Of a stretch of DNA of 64,000 nucleotides, positions 1 to 11,394 are shown piece by piece; positions within the stretch are counted from its first letter, which is position 1; every line of letters begins with the position of its first letter. Source of the stretch: Schistosoma haematobium. Its lineage: Eukaryota; Platyhelminthes; Trematoda; Strigeidida; Schistosomatidae. The stretch lies in the NCBI RefSeq assembly GCF_000699445.3, contig NC_067197.1, forward strand, positions 12,592,152-12,656,151, written 5' to 3'. Both the position numbers and the translations under genes were made by a program. The notes under the pieces are model-generated. The model was not told the origin of the DNA. It ran no database searches and saw only the letters and a list, made by a program, of their open reading frames with translations.

Positions 1-425
1 CAACCAACACCAAAGTCAGAATTTTTAATACAAATGTCAAGATAGTTCTTCTGTATGGGATGGAAACCTAGAGAACTATGAAAGTCATTATTCAGTAGAT
101 ACACGTGTTTATTAACAGCTGTTTACGCAAAATACTTCGGATCCGTTGGCCAGACACTATCAGTAACAACCTACTGTGGGAGAGAACAAACCAGATCCCA
201 GCAGAGGAAGAAGCGCTGGAAGTGGATAGGACATACATTGAGGAAATCACTCAACTGCGTCACAAGGCAAACCCTCACTTGGAATCCTCAAGTTCAAAGG
301 AGGAAAGGAAGACCAAAGAACACATTACTCCTAGAAACGGAGACAGACATGAAAAGAATGAACAACAATATGGTAATGGATATTATACTGAATTAATACA
401 AAACACATATTCTATATTATACTGA
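1..425 (+). mobile_element. SR2-like RTE LINE, 3' end fragment
   Basis: The window opens inside the C-terminal coding region of an RTE-clade (SR2-like) non-LTR retrotransposon. Segments such as [23 protein letters not shown] and RPKNTL appear in more than one frame, so the copy is frameshifted. The same segments recur at 15.1-15.6, 31.3-31.7 and 61.4-61.8 kb. Nothing upstream is visible because the window starts here. It is a dead 3' fragment. Confidence 0.85.
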
Positions 426-1335
426 AAAAATTTCATAATGAATTAGTAAAAAGAATATTATAATGAATAAACTTCATAAAGCATTATTATTAAGCCGAAA
501 TCATACTGAATTAAATCGTGATCTCAGTTGTTTTTTTCCCAATCCATCATTGAACATTGAAACTGATGATCTATTCTATTTAACTTTATTTATTGTTTTT
601 TTGCCTTATAGAAAAACAATCGTTCAAATTTATTGGATATAGATTTGGTAAGATTTCATTTAGTTACGTTTATTATTATTATTATTATTAAAAATGAAAG
701 ATTTGTCTTTCATAATAAATATTTATTATGTAAAGTTTTGTATTTTCCTGTTATTAATATTCATCTCTGAATTGATCGATCTATACCGGTTAATGAACTT
801 TTTAAATACCTAGTGTCTTCATATTCTCCTCTATTTGTAAGCTAATTAAATTTTAGAATATAGCGGTCATTTTTGAATTCAGGATATACATTTTATGGAT
901 TATTTTAAAAGTCACACCTTGATCTACATAAAGTTTATATATAAACTGGAACTTATCATATGAATTCCAATAACCAACATTGGGAAGCATATTAACTCTC
1001 TTATCTATATTGAACAACTGATAGTTATCATCTTAATTCAGTTGTTTAGTGAATAATATTTTAGAATTTGAAGAGGTGGGTGGGTACTGTATTCAAGTTC
1101 TACCGTAAACATCACTATAAGAATGCATATACATTCGGTTAAAAAGTCCAGAAATGAAATGAAAAACGGACTGAACCCCAATTTGAAATATAATTAGAAA
1201 AAATTATTCATTTTTGTGTGCAAGTTTCCATTTGTGAACATTTGATCTATTACTGAAAGATGAAGGGGTTTTTGTAAAGATTAGTTTGATTTACAGATAG
1301 TATTTATCACATACTCATCTCAAGTTGAATACCAC
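426..1335. other. AT-rich stretch without recognisable genes
   Basis: I see only AT-rich sequence with a short TTA run near 670-690 and no convincing coding or repeat match elsewhere in the window. Confidence 0.5.
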
Positions 1336-1339
1336 TGAA

Positions 1340-1485
1340 AACCAAGGAGCATTAGATGGATTTTTATTTAATGTATGGAACTGTTCAGTAATGCGTGCTC
1401 ATAACCCCTGCTAATGATGAAACTCAGGGCCTTCCGATTTCACATAAAGCTCTTGACCATTATACCACTAGGTTGGCATCTAAGT
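1340..1485 (-). repeat. tRNA-derived SINE-like repeat
   Basis: Read on the minus strand, this degenerate copy resembles a tRNA-derived head: an A-box-like stretch from the 'gaccattataccactaggttggcatc' end and remnants of a B box. Related copies lie at 2800-2955, 4270-4415 and 63475-63620. It is the most decayed of the four. The assignment rests on similarity to these and to tRNA promoter boxes. Confidence 0.45.
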
Positions 1486-1489
1486 GTAC

Positions 1490-2345
1490 ACATCTAATGA
1501 AACTTTTTCACAATAAGAAATGCTTTGGATTTAATTGTTTTGCAAATACCTAAAATATATCGTTTTTGAATGTTATTATAATTATCTTTTGACCTTGTTT
1601 ACATGACCCCATTTGTTTCAATAAGCATCTTTGAAACAGTTCAAGAATCTAAAATGAAATGAATAAAGATACAGTTCATCATTTGTTTTTCAACAATTTT
1701 TAATTGACTACATTTACAATCTATTTTGGCAAATAAAGCTTTAGACTTTATTTCAAGTTGTATCGTATAGGTTATATGTAAGCCTTTAAACAAAACTGAA
1801 TTCCATTTATTTGTTTAACTATTTTAAATACAATGATATTTTTTTTAAATAGACAATATGACTTGTTACTTCATTTAATGTTTTGTATCAGTTGAATTCA
1901 TGACTTTCTGCTCTTGGACTATTGAACATTACCCTCCTCCTCCCCCCCACTTAGAAAAAACCTGAGTACTTTTAAAGTGTACTAATTGATAAACATATTC
2001 ATTTCAATCTTAACTTTTAGTCATTTAAACGCAACTAAATTAGTCGTAACATATTTGTCACTGTGATTGTGAAGGTTAATAACTTAATAATGTCATTGTA
2101 TATACATCTAGTATGTATTGAATGATGAAAGGCAATTGATAGTAGCCGCTTTATCCACACCTCCCTATAGGTTCATTTTTAACTTGTATTCCATACTGAT
2201 TGGTTAACATTGCTCAATAAATTGTACCTGAAATGTTGAATAAATAGATATTTTCTAGAGAAAAAAGACTTGAATTCATGTTATTTTTGACATTGCTTAT
2301 TGTATTTATAGTTTTCTTCTTGTAATGGCATTTACCGATAACACT
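1490..2345. other. No recognisable feature
   Basis: AT-rich sequence with no coding signal that I can support. A C-rich run (ctcctcccccccac) near 1935-1950 is the only compositional oddity. Confidence 0.45.
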
Positions 2346-2349
2346 TCAC

Positions 2350-2384
2350 TATTATTATTATTATTATTACTATTATTATTATTA

Positions 2385-2440
<56 letters not shown>

Positions 2441-2444
2441 TATT
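2350..2444 (+). repeat. (ATT)n microsatellite
   Basis: About 95 bp of nearly perfect ATT/TTA trinucleotide repeat with rare interruptions (tac, tca). Confidence 0.95.
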
Positions 2445-2794
2445 AACATAATTGAGATGCTCATTTTCTTATTCTTACGTACAAAAATTAGGATTTAGCC
2501 AATTCACAATTAAACAACTTTATCGTTTCTAATTTATCATCAGACGAGTTAAACAAGTAAACATAATATATTTTAATTGTTACAGTTCGTTGTTGTTGTT
2601 CCCCCATCTCTGTTCTGTATATCATTTCTGTGGCTTTACATACATGTCAACAAATAATGTATATATTCGTGTTTGGTGTTTGTTAATTGTATTTTTTATC
2701 TTTCATTTTATACTTGTATACATGTGGCGTATTATTATCTGTATGGGGTTGTGGAGATTGTTGAGTCGTAACTGAGATCTTAAACCGACGAATG

Positions 2795-2955
2795 TTTGAC
2801 CACCATTGAAAATCTGAGAGCATTGGATGGCCGTTTTGTCCTAGTATAGGACTCCTCGGTAGTGCGCATTCATGATCCCGCACGTGGGATTTGAACGAAG
2901 GACCTTTGATCTCGCGCATGAACGCTTTACCTCTAGACCACTGAACCGGCATCCA
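2795..2955 (-). repeat. tRNA-derived SINE-like repeat
   Basis: On the minus strand the segment starts like a tRNA ('ggttcagtggtctagaggtaaagcg', A-box-like). It continues to a B-box-like stretch opposite 'gtgggatttgaacgaagg'. The orientation and the conserved 'gaccactgaaccggcatcc' end match the copies near 1.4, 4.3 and 63.5 kb. There is no cloverleaf, so this is a SINE-like element and not a tRNA gene. Confidence 0.6.
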
Positions 2956-3289
2956 ACAGTGTTATTATTATTAATTATTGCCGTTTAAATTTGTTCACTT
3001 TTTGGTAAAAAATTTTTTAATTCATACTACTGTAATTCAGTAATTAATTGTCTCAGCATAGTATTTCTTATTAATTTGCACAATTCTTTTTGCTTAACGT
3101 CAATCCGTGTTTTTATAATTCATTTTTGCTTGGATTATTGTGTTCAACATTAAATTATTAATATCTTTTCATTGAGTATTTTTACTTCAATTACTGTTTA
3201 TCAAGTTTGTCCGCTTTACTCATTTTTATTTAACTTTGTCATAGACATGCTTTTATAGATAATACTTTCATCGTTTGACTTTTCAGGAG

Positions 3290-3950
3290 TTCATCTTCTA
3301 CCTGGAGATCCACTTACTGACTTAAAATACACAGATGATCTAGTTTTGTTTGATGAAGACGCTGACAAAATGCAGATTTTTCTGACCACTTTAAGTAACA
3401 ATGGGAGCATGTTTGCGATGCGGTTCTCTACTTTCGAATATAAAATGTTACTTCAGGATTGGCTTGCGTCATTGCCCGAATTATTGATAGGGAGTGAAGC
3501 AGTTGAACGCATCGACCGCTTCACTTATCTTAAACGCCTTATCAGTACTAATGGTCTGGCCAAACCAAAACATGGTATCAGTCGATGAATTCACTGGCAA
3601 TTTGACTCAGCTTTGTTAATAGGTATAGACTATCTGGTTGGGTTCCGCGTGTTTATCATGACCAACGGTTAGAGACTTTGAATGGTATGGCTTAAAATCA
3701 TTTACAATATCTCAGGTGCATCCATTCCTTGTTTCTCCCCCGAATTCTGAGATTCTAAATTCCTCACAACGTTTTAATTTCACTAATTTATATTTTCTTT
3801 TCGAGTCGTATCTTTGATATATAATCTTCCCTATTTCTACTGATACTGTTACTGCCTCTACTATTTTGGGATTTGGCTTGACAACTTCATCTCGGTGTGC
3901 TAATGGAGTATGGTAACTTAAACCGATATACATAGGTGGAGTTTCCACGT
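3290..3950 (+). mobile_element. RTE-clade LINE (family B), internally deleted 3' fragment
   Basis: Frame + from about 3293 reads LLPGDPLTDLKYTDDLVLF, the reverse-transcriptase motif C region (Y-T-D-D in place of Y-A-D-D). A jump follows to the GGQTKTW-like C-terminus near 3560. Downstream to about 3945 the sequence resembles the 3' UTR of the family B copies that end at 48.39 and 50.44 kb ('gtgctaatg..gtgtggcaacttg..ccgat'). The copy has lost the stretch between RT and C-terminus and carries stops. Confidence 0.75.
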
Positions 3951-4269
3951 TGTGACTGACAAAATGGCTTAGAATTATTTTGATCGTTCTAACTAATAAA
4001 TTATGTTAATTAGGTTATACGTGTTAACTGATTACTTTTCATTGGTAGTCGTACATGATGTAAGCTTTTTTTTTACCATAAACCGTACTTTTATGCTAAA
4101 AAATGTTGGTTTGCTACGAAATTTAGGTTTCACCTCTCTAACTTGGTAATTCAATGGTAACAATCAAGAGAGAAACTGCAAACATGAGAATAATATTTAG
4201 TTAAATGGTTTGTAAACATTTCATGGCTTTACTTTAGAAACACTGACTTTATTTAAACACCTGTTTCAA

Positions 4270-4415
4270 ACTAGGTAGCATTCTATAATTGTTTGGTCCT
4301 AGTAGGAGGCTTCCTAGTAGTAATCATCTATGACCCCATCAGCGATCACATCCAGTATCTTCAGACCTTACCGCAACCCCCTAAGCCTTAATCCATTGAG
4401 CCTGGAATCCAATAT
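4270..4415 (-). repeat. Degenerate SINE-like repeat
   Basis: Contains the 'ctagtaggaggcttcctagtagt' and 'ccattgagcctggaatcc' landmarks seen in the other antisense tRNA-derived repeats. The B box is poorly preserved. It is weakly supported on its own and accepted because of the match to the copies at 2.9 and 63.5 kb. Confidence 0.4.
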
Positions 4416-4419
4416 TTCA

Positions 4420-5345
4420 GATTTCCAAGTTCAATCATTTAAAGATAGAGAGCGACAATTTATAAGATTTCTCTAAACTAACGGTGATTGATTTAACTGA
4501 TGAAAGTTGGTTGTTGTAATGAATTACTGATACTAGCCAGTTAAGAAACCATCAAAAACTGAGGATTGCTAAACAGATGTTTGATTTTATTTTAAGTAAT
4601 TCTCAAGTGGGTGCATTTATGTTCCCATATAAAACTAAGTAAACTGAAGTCTCACGGTGAGCCCATCATCTCTTGCAATCTAATCACCTAACATTTCTAA
4701 CTTCAGTCAATATACAGTGTAGGTCGACCATCAAAGTTGAAAATGTGGACCACTGGCTTTCGACTCAGTAATGCAGATACAACGTGATCATCTTGAAACC
4801 TGAAGGCTATCTTAAGTCTAATCATGTATAAGATCGTAGGGTGCCGACTTTTGAGGGAACTCTCAAAACTTCTTCATTTATAATAACTTTCTAGATAAAG
4901 TTAATCCTTGATGAAAAATATATTTTTATTAGAATAACTTGAACGAAAATTCATAGTTTTCTTTTCTTTTAACTCCGTTTAATATTGAACGTAATAGACC
5001 ATTCGACAAGCCATCAATAAAATTTTTTTTGATCTGTTGAGTTTTCTAGTCAGTGTAATATTTAATCATTCAGATATTAAAACAGTCTTAAACTCAATTT
5101 ACGTTTTTTGTTTGTGATCTTATTAACTGATTAGTCAGATGTAAAACAATCTTGTTAACTAATGTGTAGTGGTTGAATAATGCAAACGCGAAGTCACTTT
5201 TTTTTTTACGTAATCGTTCGATTATTTCATACTGTATTTTTCAGTTTTGTATTAGCAATTACTTTGCTTATGATATTCTGCTTTGTATGTGTATGCACAT
5301 TTATACACTTATATGGTGAATTTATTTTATCTCTCGTTTCTCGTA
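4420..5345. other. No recognisable feature
   Basis: AT-rich sequence upstream of the orphan reading frame. No repeat or exon could be recognised. Upstream exons of the 5394-6518 gene might lie here but are not identifiable. Confidence 0.4.
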
Positions 5346-5393
5346 TAATTTTCTAGTATTCATCAAACCCCTAAATCAATATATTTAATTGCT

Positions 5394-6518
5394 ATGGTGA
5401 AACCAAATTATAACAATATCATTTTGAAAAATAACAATTTATCAACTATTGAGAGTAGAATGCAAAGTGTACATAATTTCCATGCTAAACCTTTGACAAA
5501 ATTATTTGATCTAAAACAAATAACTGGTTTACAGTTTTATCCTTATCCTGTTCTTCATCATGATAGTAATGAACAGTCTAATTTCAGCAATAATCTGACA
5601 GAATCATCAAACAACAAAATTAGACAAATTCAACTTCATTTTAATCTAACGAATTCAATGCAAAATATGTCGGAAAAATCGATCATGCCAATTAATACAA
5701 CTATCATCAGTAATTTCATGAATTCACCAAACTGCATTTGTATCATCAGCACTTCTTATAAATCAGGTAAAATAAACATAAAAAGTACATTTAAAATATC
5801 TTACAAAAGAAATGTTCATTTAAACGATGAACTATTAATAAATTCACCATTGAATCAAATGTCTACAATATTGAACAGAAATATTTGTGAAATCAATTGC
5901 GCCAATAAACATCATGATAATAATGGTGCTTCTGATCTTGATCTTGATGGTGATGATGATGATGACGATCATAATAATTCATTACGTTATTCAATTAATA
6001 CTGTATTTAAAAACAACTATGATCACTGTAAATTATTTATTCAAAAAAAACTATTACAAAACGGTTTACCATTTATGCGTAATAATAAACCTCATTTATT
6101 TCCTGTCTATAGTTCACCTTCAACATCACCATCATCACATCTTCCACTGCCTGGTTCTAGTGTTCATTATTCTCATAATCAGAACAGAAGTGTTTTGTAT
6201 AGAACAACATCATACTTATCTAAACGTTTATGTAGTAGTATATTCACGAAATTGTTATCATATTTTATTTTCTTGTGTATAGTATTATATCTTATTAATT
6301 TTCTGGTAAAGTCTTCATTTTCTCTACTAAATAATCTGTTAGTTATACATAAAGAAGATTGTAGACAGCAGACATCTTCACAAATATTCCTTTATTCATT
6401 ATTGTCATGGATTAAACGAATAGGCGTGGACGGTGTTGATGTACCACGAAGAAATGTCAGCTTACTTAGTGAAAATCCATTGACTAGAACGTGGCCAGAT
6501 AATGCACCACCGTTTTAA
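5394..6518 (+). CDS. Unrecognised N/S-rich protein with one C-terminal membrane segment
   Basis: An open frame of 374 codons, long for such AT-rich DNA. The predicted protein is rich in Asn, Ser and Ile. It has an acidic run at about residues 180-194 (DLDLDGDDDDDD), a Pro/Ser-rich patch (SSPSTSPSSHLPLPG, about 240-255) and one hydrophobic segment of about 20 residues near 288-308 (LLSYFIFLCIVLYLINFLV). The ending is polar. The frame stays open upstream of the ATG to a possible acceptor (ttttctag, 5349-5356), so this may be the last exon of a larger gene. I recognise no family. The neighbours give no hint of function. Codon use follows the AT bias. It could be a lineage-specific fluke protein or a chance frame. 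The length and structured composition favour coding. Confidence 0.5.
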   Translation: MVKPNYNNIILKNNNLSTIESRMQSVHNFHAKPLTKLFDLKQITGLQFYPYPVLHHDSNEQSNFSNNLTESSNNKIRQIQLHFNLTNSMQNMSEKSIMPINTTIISNFMNSPNCICIISTSYKSGKINIKSTFKISYKRNVHLNDELLINSPLNQMSTILNRNICEINCANKHHDNNGASDLDLDGDDDDDDHNNSLRYSINTVFKNNYDHCKLFIQKKLLQNGLPFMRNNKPHLFPVYSSPSTSPSSHLPLPGSSVHYSHNQNRSVLYRTTSYLSKRLCSSIFTKLLSYFIFLCIVLYLINFLVKSSFSLLNNLLVIHKEDCRQQTSSQIFLYSLLSWIKRIGVDGVDVPRRNVSLLSENPLTRTWPDNAPPF

Positions 6519-6850
6519 ACTAAAAATCATACAAATATTCAATAACCTTAACATGTGTATGAATGTTCGATGAATACCACTATATATGGTTGATTAGAAT
6601 GTGAAAGAAAGCATTTTTTTAGTTTATGGGATTGTACTTCTCATTTCTTCCCATTTATACATATATGGAAATATATGTAATAATAAAAACGCAATCAGTA
6701 TACCTTTGTTTTACTTCTCATTCAAAAAATTTTCTGTTCATTTTGAAAGAGTATCGAAATTTACAGCATGTATTTTATCAATCATATCGTGATTATACAG
6801 TAGTTTTTTAATCAAATTCATCAATTGCGTACTAATCTATTCAACAGTAC
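6519..6850. other. No recognisable feature
   Basis: AT-rich downstream flank of the orphan frame, presumably 3' UTR and spacer. Short open frames here (6601-6811) overlap one another and have no recognisable content. Confidence 0.4.
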
Positions 6851-6854
6851 TATA

Positions 6855-7135
6855 CTTGAAGAGATCACGAGATTACCTAGAAATCGGCGAACGGGACGAA
6901 GGATCAGCGAAACAACGACAAAAAAGCTAAACTATTCCAAAGCGTCCAGCCCCGCTAACTAGAGGGAGAAGTTCAGGTTCATATGAGGGAAAGTATATTC
7001 CAAAGGCAGCCAGGAGCACGAATAACAACAACCATACGACTAAAGCGTATATACACAGTGTACAAATGTCTTTGGGAAACGTCACAACATAGCATATTAA
7101 AAGAGGCAACCAACCAATGACATTTCATCCATCTG
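6855..7135 (+). repeat. Dispersed repeat R1, copy 1
   Basis: About 280 bp matching copies at 28135-28385 and 51528-51735 in the same order. Landmarks are 'gagat.acgag.tta', 'cgctaactag', 'agtatattcca', 'cagccag', 'gcgtatatacacagtg' and 'aatagcata.taaaag'. No open frame is shared between the copies. It is an unclassified interspersed repeat, possibly an LTR or SINE-type sequence. Part of it reads as a short hydrophobic frame on the minus strand, which I treat as spurious. Confidence 0.7.
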
Positions 7136-7182
7136 AAGAAGTAGTTTTCTTCAATAGGTTATCTCCTATAATGGCTTAAAAT

Positions 7183-7185
<3 letters not shown>

Positions 7186-7216
<31 letters not shown>
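7186..7216 (+). repeat. (AT)n microsatellite
   Basis: An uninterrupted run of about 15 AT dinucleotides. Confidence 0.9.
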
Positions 7217-7217
<1 letters not shown>

Positions 7218-7219
7218 TA

Positions 7220-8105
7220 AACATGTGAAGTTAATTTAAGAGTACTATAACCTGGGTGGATAAGATATTCAAAAAGCTATTTCATCACCGTACAATGAAT
7301 TAATAAATAATAGTGCTTTTGCACTAAATTAGAGTAGTTGTTTCTAAATTCACTTTTTGAAGGTTGTTGGTTTACATATTATGAAATCAAAAGTATGCGC
7401 TGTTGAGAAAAATAACAGAAACTTTTTAAGTTTAATAGACCAACCTCTTACCATATAAGTCTTCACAGATATATATTTGAATAACAGACGAAATTAAAAG
7501 GTAGAAATAAAATTGGAGGTTTACTGTCAAAGTTTGCCTACCAATTACAGAAACCAAAAGATACCTTTATAGTTAGCTCTGGACATTGATTTTTAAAGGC
7601 TTCTAGTTCGAAGAAAACTAGAGGTAAAATTAACACATTCAATCAGTCGATGAACTGATTGATTTTTATGTCTAGATTTGTTAGCAGCTTCAGATTAGCT
7701 GGTTTTTGTCGTCATGATAACCGTGATGAGAAGTTTAAAACGTTGGCTGACAGCTCACAATGGTACAGATGCATTCACTTTATATCGCCCGTAAGTGTTC
7801 CTTGAATTTATCCCTTGTTTTCTATTCTTATTCTTCATTGTTTAATCTTTCTCACTGTTACTAATACTACCATTATTTCAACTCTTATTATTCATCTTGT
7901 TAATTCGTCGTGTCATTGTGATAATGACCTTGGTATTTACTGCATTTTATCTATCACCTATGAATAGAATATAAATTGGTTAAAAACACCACATTTTATC
8001 TATGTAAATAAATTAAATAAAAATAATTGTACATGCCTTGTGAAAACTTATAAATCGGACTAACGATTATGTTACACAAAATATGGTAATATAACTCCTT
8101 ATTTA
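7220..8105. other. No recognisable feature
   Basis: AT-rich sequence. A somewhat GC-richer patch at 7680-7800 may be repeat-derived, but I found no second copy in the window. Confidence 0.4.
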
Positions 8106-8109
8106 AAAT

Positions 8110-8415
8110 ATAAGTTAGTAAACTTGGATTTGAACTGGTAATACCCCTAGGAGTGCTTTGACCACCTAGCTGAAAGCGCTCGGTCACGCATTCGCGCCTG
8201 ATTATAAGCGGGTGTACTATGCTACACATCTCCCACAACCGTTAGCCAGCTTCGACCAAACGCTTCTCAAGATATCGGTAGCCTTTTAAATATAACTTTG
8301 AACCTCTTCACTTCTGACATCTGATTTGACTGGGTTGGCACACTTCGATTATACAGGGTGTTACAGGTTAAGGCGTTGTCAAACTACGAATGCTTGTGGC
8401 ATCCTCACAATCTTC
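8110..8415 (+). repeat. Diverged solo-LTR-like relic related to the Gypsy copies
   Basis: Co-linear with the LTR at 14692-15017. 'cacctagctgaaagcgctcggtcacgcat' matches 'cacctagctgaaggctctcggttatgcat'. 'gttagccagcttcgacc' corresponds to 'actagccagattagatc'. The end 'ttaaggcgttgtcaaactacgaatgcttgtggcatcctca' matches the LTR end. There are no internal element sequences on either side. It is probably an old solo LTR of a related CsRn1-type family. Confidence 0.6.
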
Positions 8416-8419
8416 AAAA

Positions 8420-9240
8420 AAGCTTGACATTACTGATATCAAGCATCTAATATATTGTATGCTGTCGTGCGTAAAGAAAATAATAATCCAGTAGCTGCAC
8501 TGTTACAACCCTCAATGTCCCCAAACTGATGGTAATATACTGGCTTCTCAAGCGTCAACCCCCAAACGGTTACTAAGTATGAGAACCGATAGTAAAACTG
8601 GAATGTCTCAGGGATAAACGGACTCATATACACGGGCACCCATATGTGCATATAAATATCCCTAGAAATTGGATCTATTTTCTGACCAATCACATACTTG
8701 CCATTAGATTTTTAACTGACACAACGTTAGTGTTTGATTTGTCAACTTTCGATTAGCCCACCGTATAATGCGTCATGTTTTAGGAGGGAGTTAAAACGCG
8801 AGATGTTTTTGCAAGATAAGTGTAATATGTTAAGGAGCAGCCCACATGCATGGTGCCTCAATAGATAGCCGCATGAAATCAAAAATAAATAGGTGGGCGT
8901 TAAGTGACAAGTATCTGTTGAAAAACCCACATGGTGGGCCTTTTTACTGTCATAATACACATCTCTCTTCGAGTTGGTGAAAATTTAAGCACTCGATAAG
9001 CTCTTGATGAGTACCTTTCTTCAATCCAGATTTTCCATATCTGTATTTAAATAGTAAAAATACTAGCCCTAACTCAGGGTCTGAAAATTCGGAAAAATTA
9101 AAATTTCACAAATGCGATAAAAATTATTTTTGTGGTCTGGTAATAATATTCCGACGTCAGACAATAGGTTTTAAGAGCTAGTTAAGCCCTAACGCTTCAG
9201 ACTGGGTTATTTCGTTTACTACCGAGCGTATGTGTTGTAT
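8420..9240. other. No recognisable feature
   Basis: Moderately AT-rich sequence with short antisense open frames of no recognisable content. No second copy was seen in the window. Confidence 0.4.
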
Positions 9241-9630
9241 GTAGTATGAGCTATATTGCTATGTAGAGCTGAAGGTCTCATATGAGACTGGAGGTTCGCC
9301 ATCGATATTGTGGATGGTTTGACATTTCTTTGGCAAGTTTTGATGATTGTTCATGCACAAAATTGGTTTGCTGGTTAACCGATTTCATTTATACTGGTGG
9401 ATGCTTTTCAGTGTTCTCAAGGGTTATTGTGATTGGAGTATTGTAAGGCATGTCGCCATTGGTGACATTAATGAGTTTGACTGTCGTGTAAGCGGAATAG
9501 GTCAACTTTGGCCTATTCGTGTTGTACATAATCGATCATTAATCAGAATAAATATACATGTGACGTGAATGCGTATATGAATGATGCGAATAATCCACCA
9601 GGGAGCTTGGTACCTGTGTGGTTGCGCCAT

Positions 9631-9827
9631 AGGATTGAGCTGTACTATTCAGATTGCAGCGTTAAGGCCTATACGGTGTCTGGTTCTCCTGGAAACGGGA
9701 TTGAGCCGTACTATTTGGACTACAAATTTTAAGCCTGAGTGGTCTGCCTCTCCTGTTAAATGGGATCGGGGTGTACTGTTCGGGTAGTCACAAGAAAGTC
9801 TAGACGGTGTCTGGTTCTCCTGAAAAC
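9631..9827 (+). repeat. Degenerate 66-bp tandem repeat, three units
   Basis: Three successive units start 'aggattgagctgtactatt', 'gggattgagccgtactatt' and 'gggatcggggtgtactgtt'. They end with 'tctggttctcctggaaac' or variants. Unit lengths are about 66, 65 and 66 bp. The flanking region 9300-9630 has similar composition but no clear further units. Confidence 0.7.
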
Positions 9828-9829
9828 CA

Positions 9830-10740
9830 ATGTAAAATTACTCTGACCCACAAGGGTATATCATATAGCTATGAACTTACAACTATGTATTTAAATAGTG
9901 AGTGAGGGAACTACGTCATATAATCTGTACTGTGTAATTTTATTATTCATCATGTAACGTAGTAAGCAGTCGGCAAAGGCTATACACCGAAGAGTTTCTG
10001 ATGAATTCGAAGTGTGGTGCCAAACACGAATGAGTCATCCATCCATATTCAACACATGATAATAAACTTGTGGAAGGATCTGTGAAAATCGAACTTCCAA
10101 CTAATGATCAAAACGTCCGTACAAGTTGCTTGGTGGCATGAGATCAAATGAAACTACATAGTCTTAAATGTTTGGTTACAACCAGGAATAATTTATACCT
10201 AACTTTGACAGACATGTTACTTCTTACGAGTAGCCGAAGTTAGAAATATACTTCTTAATGAAACCGCTGAATACAACCTGTGGAGCGTTATCCTAGATAA
10301 GAACTTATTCAAACTATTTTACAATATGTCACAATGCTTGGATATGCTTGCTTATTCATTCGAAGTTGAGATACATCCTATGAGATTGTGCTGGATATGG
10401 TAAATATCACTATCAACAGCAAGATATGAACTTATGAGTTCTTCCGTCACCTTGTATTTTCGGCAAGCTATTTGATTGACTCCATTGAGTCCTTATACAT
10501 TTAAAGACACTGGGTTTACTGACATCATAAACCTCTATAATCTAACCCAAACAACTGTTTAGGCACATATTAATCCAACATAAAAATCAGCTTGTATCTT
10601 GCTGCTTCACAATCCGCAAATATCGCTGGACAGTCAACATTATTTGATAGCTAATACTGTGTATAACACCATGTCTACCAAAGAGATCTTCAGTGAATAT
10701 TCTGTTTCAACTTGTTTCCTTAAATTAGCCATTGGAGAAA
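9830..10740. other. No recognisable feature
   Basis: AT-rich spacer before the SR2-like fragment. No exon or repeat was identified. Confidence 0.4.
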
Positions 10741-10744
10741 TTCG

Positions 10745-11062
10745 AAGCAAGTGTGAGAACTACATGGGCATCAAGATACTGTCGGGACCACGAAAAATTC
10801 TCAACGGGACGAAATACTCAGTAGACACCCAACTTGGAGATCAACAAACCGGATTCCGTAAAGACCGCTCGTGCACAGACCAAATTACGACACTAAAGAT
10901 CATCGTTGAGTAACCAATTAGATGGAACACATCACCATACAACAACTTCCTTGACAATAAAAAAGCATTTGACAGTGTGGATAGGAGAACATTATGGAAA
11001 CTTACTCGACAATATGGTGTACCTGAGAAGACAGTCGACATCAAACGGAACTCATGCATAAA
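10745..11062 (+). mobile_element. SR2-like RTE LINE, RT fragment (left of Gypsy copy 1)
   Basis: Broken frames give KCENYMG, QQTGFRKDRSCTDQI and FDSVDRRTLWKLTRQYGVPEKTV. These are reverse-transcriptase palm and fingers motifs of an SR2-like RTE element, matching the minus-strand copy at 32.2-32.6 kb. The fragment ends abruptly at the truncated LTR (11063). The C-terminal part of the same kind of element resumes after the Gypsy copy at 15018 in the same orientation. The Gypsy element therefore sits within an SR2-like copy. Confidence 0.85.
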
Positions 11063-11225
11063 GGCCAGATTAGATCAGACGATCCTCAATATATTGATAG
11101 CCTATCAAATATATCTTCCAACCTCCTCGCTTCTGTCTTTTGATTTCACTTGGTGGGTACGATTCATATCAGAAGGTGTCGCTGGTTAAAGCGTTGTCAA
11201 ACTCCGAATACCTGTGGCGTCTTCA
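11063..11225 (+). repeat. 5' LTR of copy 1, truncated
   Basis: Only the last 163 bp of the LTR remain (compare 326 bp at 14692-15017). It starts abruptly at 'ccagattagatcagacg' next to SR2-like sequence and ends in TCTTCA. It carries the variant 'gtacgattc', also found in the 5' LTR of copy 2. Both 3' LTRs have 'gtacaattc'. Confidence 0.9.
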
Positions 11226-11226
11226 C

Positions 11227-11245
11227 TGGTGAGCCTAACGTCATC
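11227..11245 (+). promoter_or_regulatory. tRNA-Trp-like primer-binding site of copy 1
   Basis: TGGTGAGCCTAACGTCATC starts one base after the LTR. It fits the complement of a eukaryotic tRNA-Trp 3' end (consensus from general knowledge) at about 15 of 19 positions. Use of tRNA-Trp is reported for the Kabuki/CsRn1 group of Gypsy elements. Confidence 0.65.
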
Positions 11246-11394
11246 TGGTACACCAAATAGTAAACTGTGAGTCTCTTCCTTTTTGGGATACTATATAGCA
11301 TTGCCATATCTCAATTTTTTATACATTGTGATTTTTTTCGTGTTTTTGGATATATATTTTTTCCCTCGTTCATTCTCGTACTTCACATTTCATC

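Noticed and set aside
2521..2560. Minus-strand CTGATGA...GAAAC string
   Set aside because: Stem II would be only three A/T pairs with a one-base loop; not a credible hammerhead.
5887..6282. 131-codon frame overlapping the orphan gene
   Set aside because: Its repetitive Ile/Met/His composition is the shifted reading of Asn/Asp-rich codons in the longer frame.
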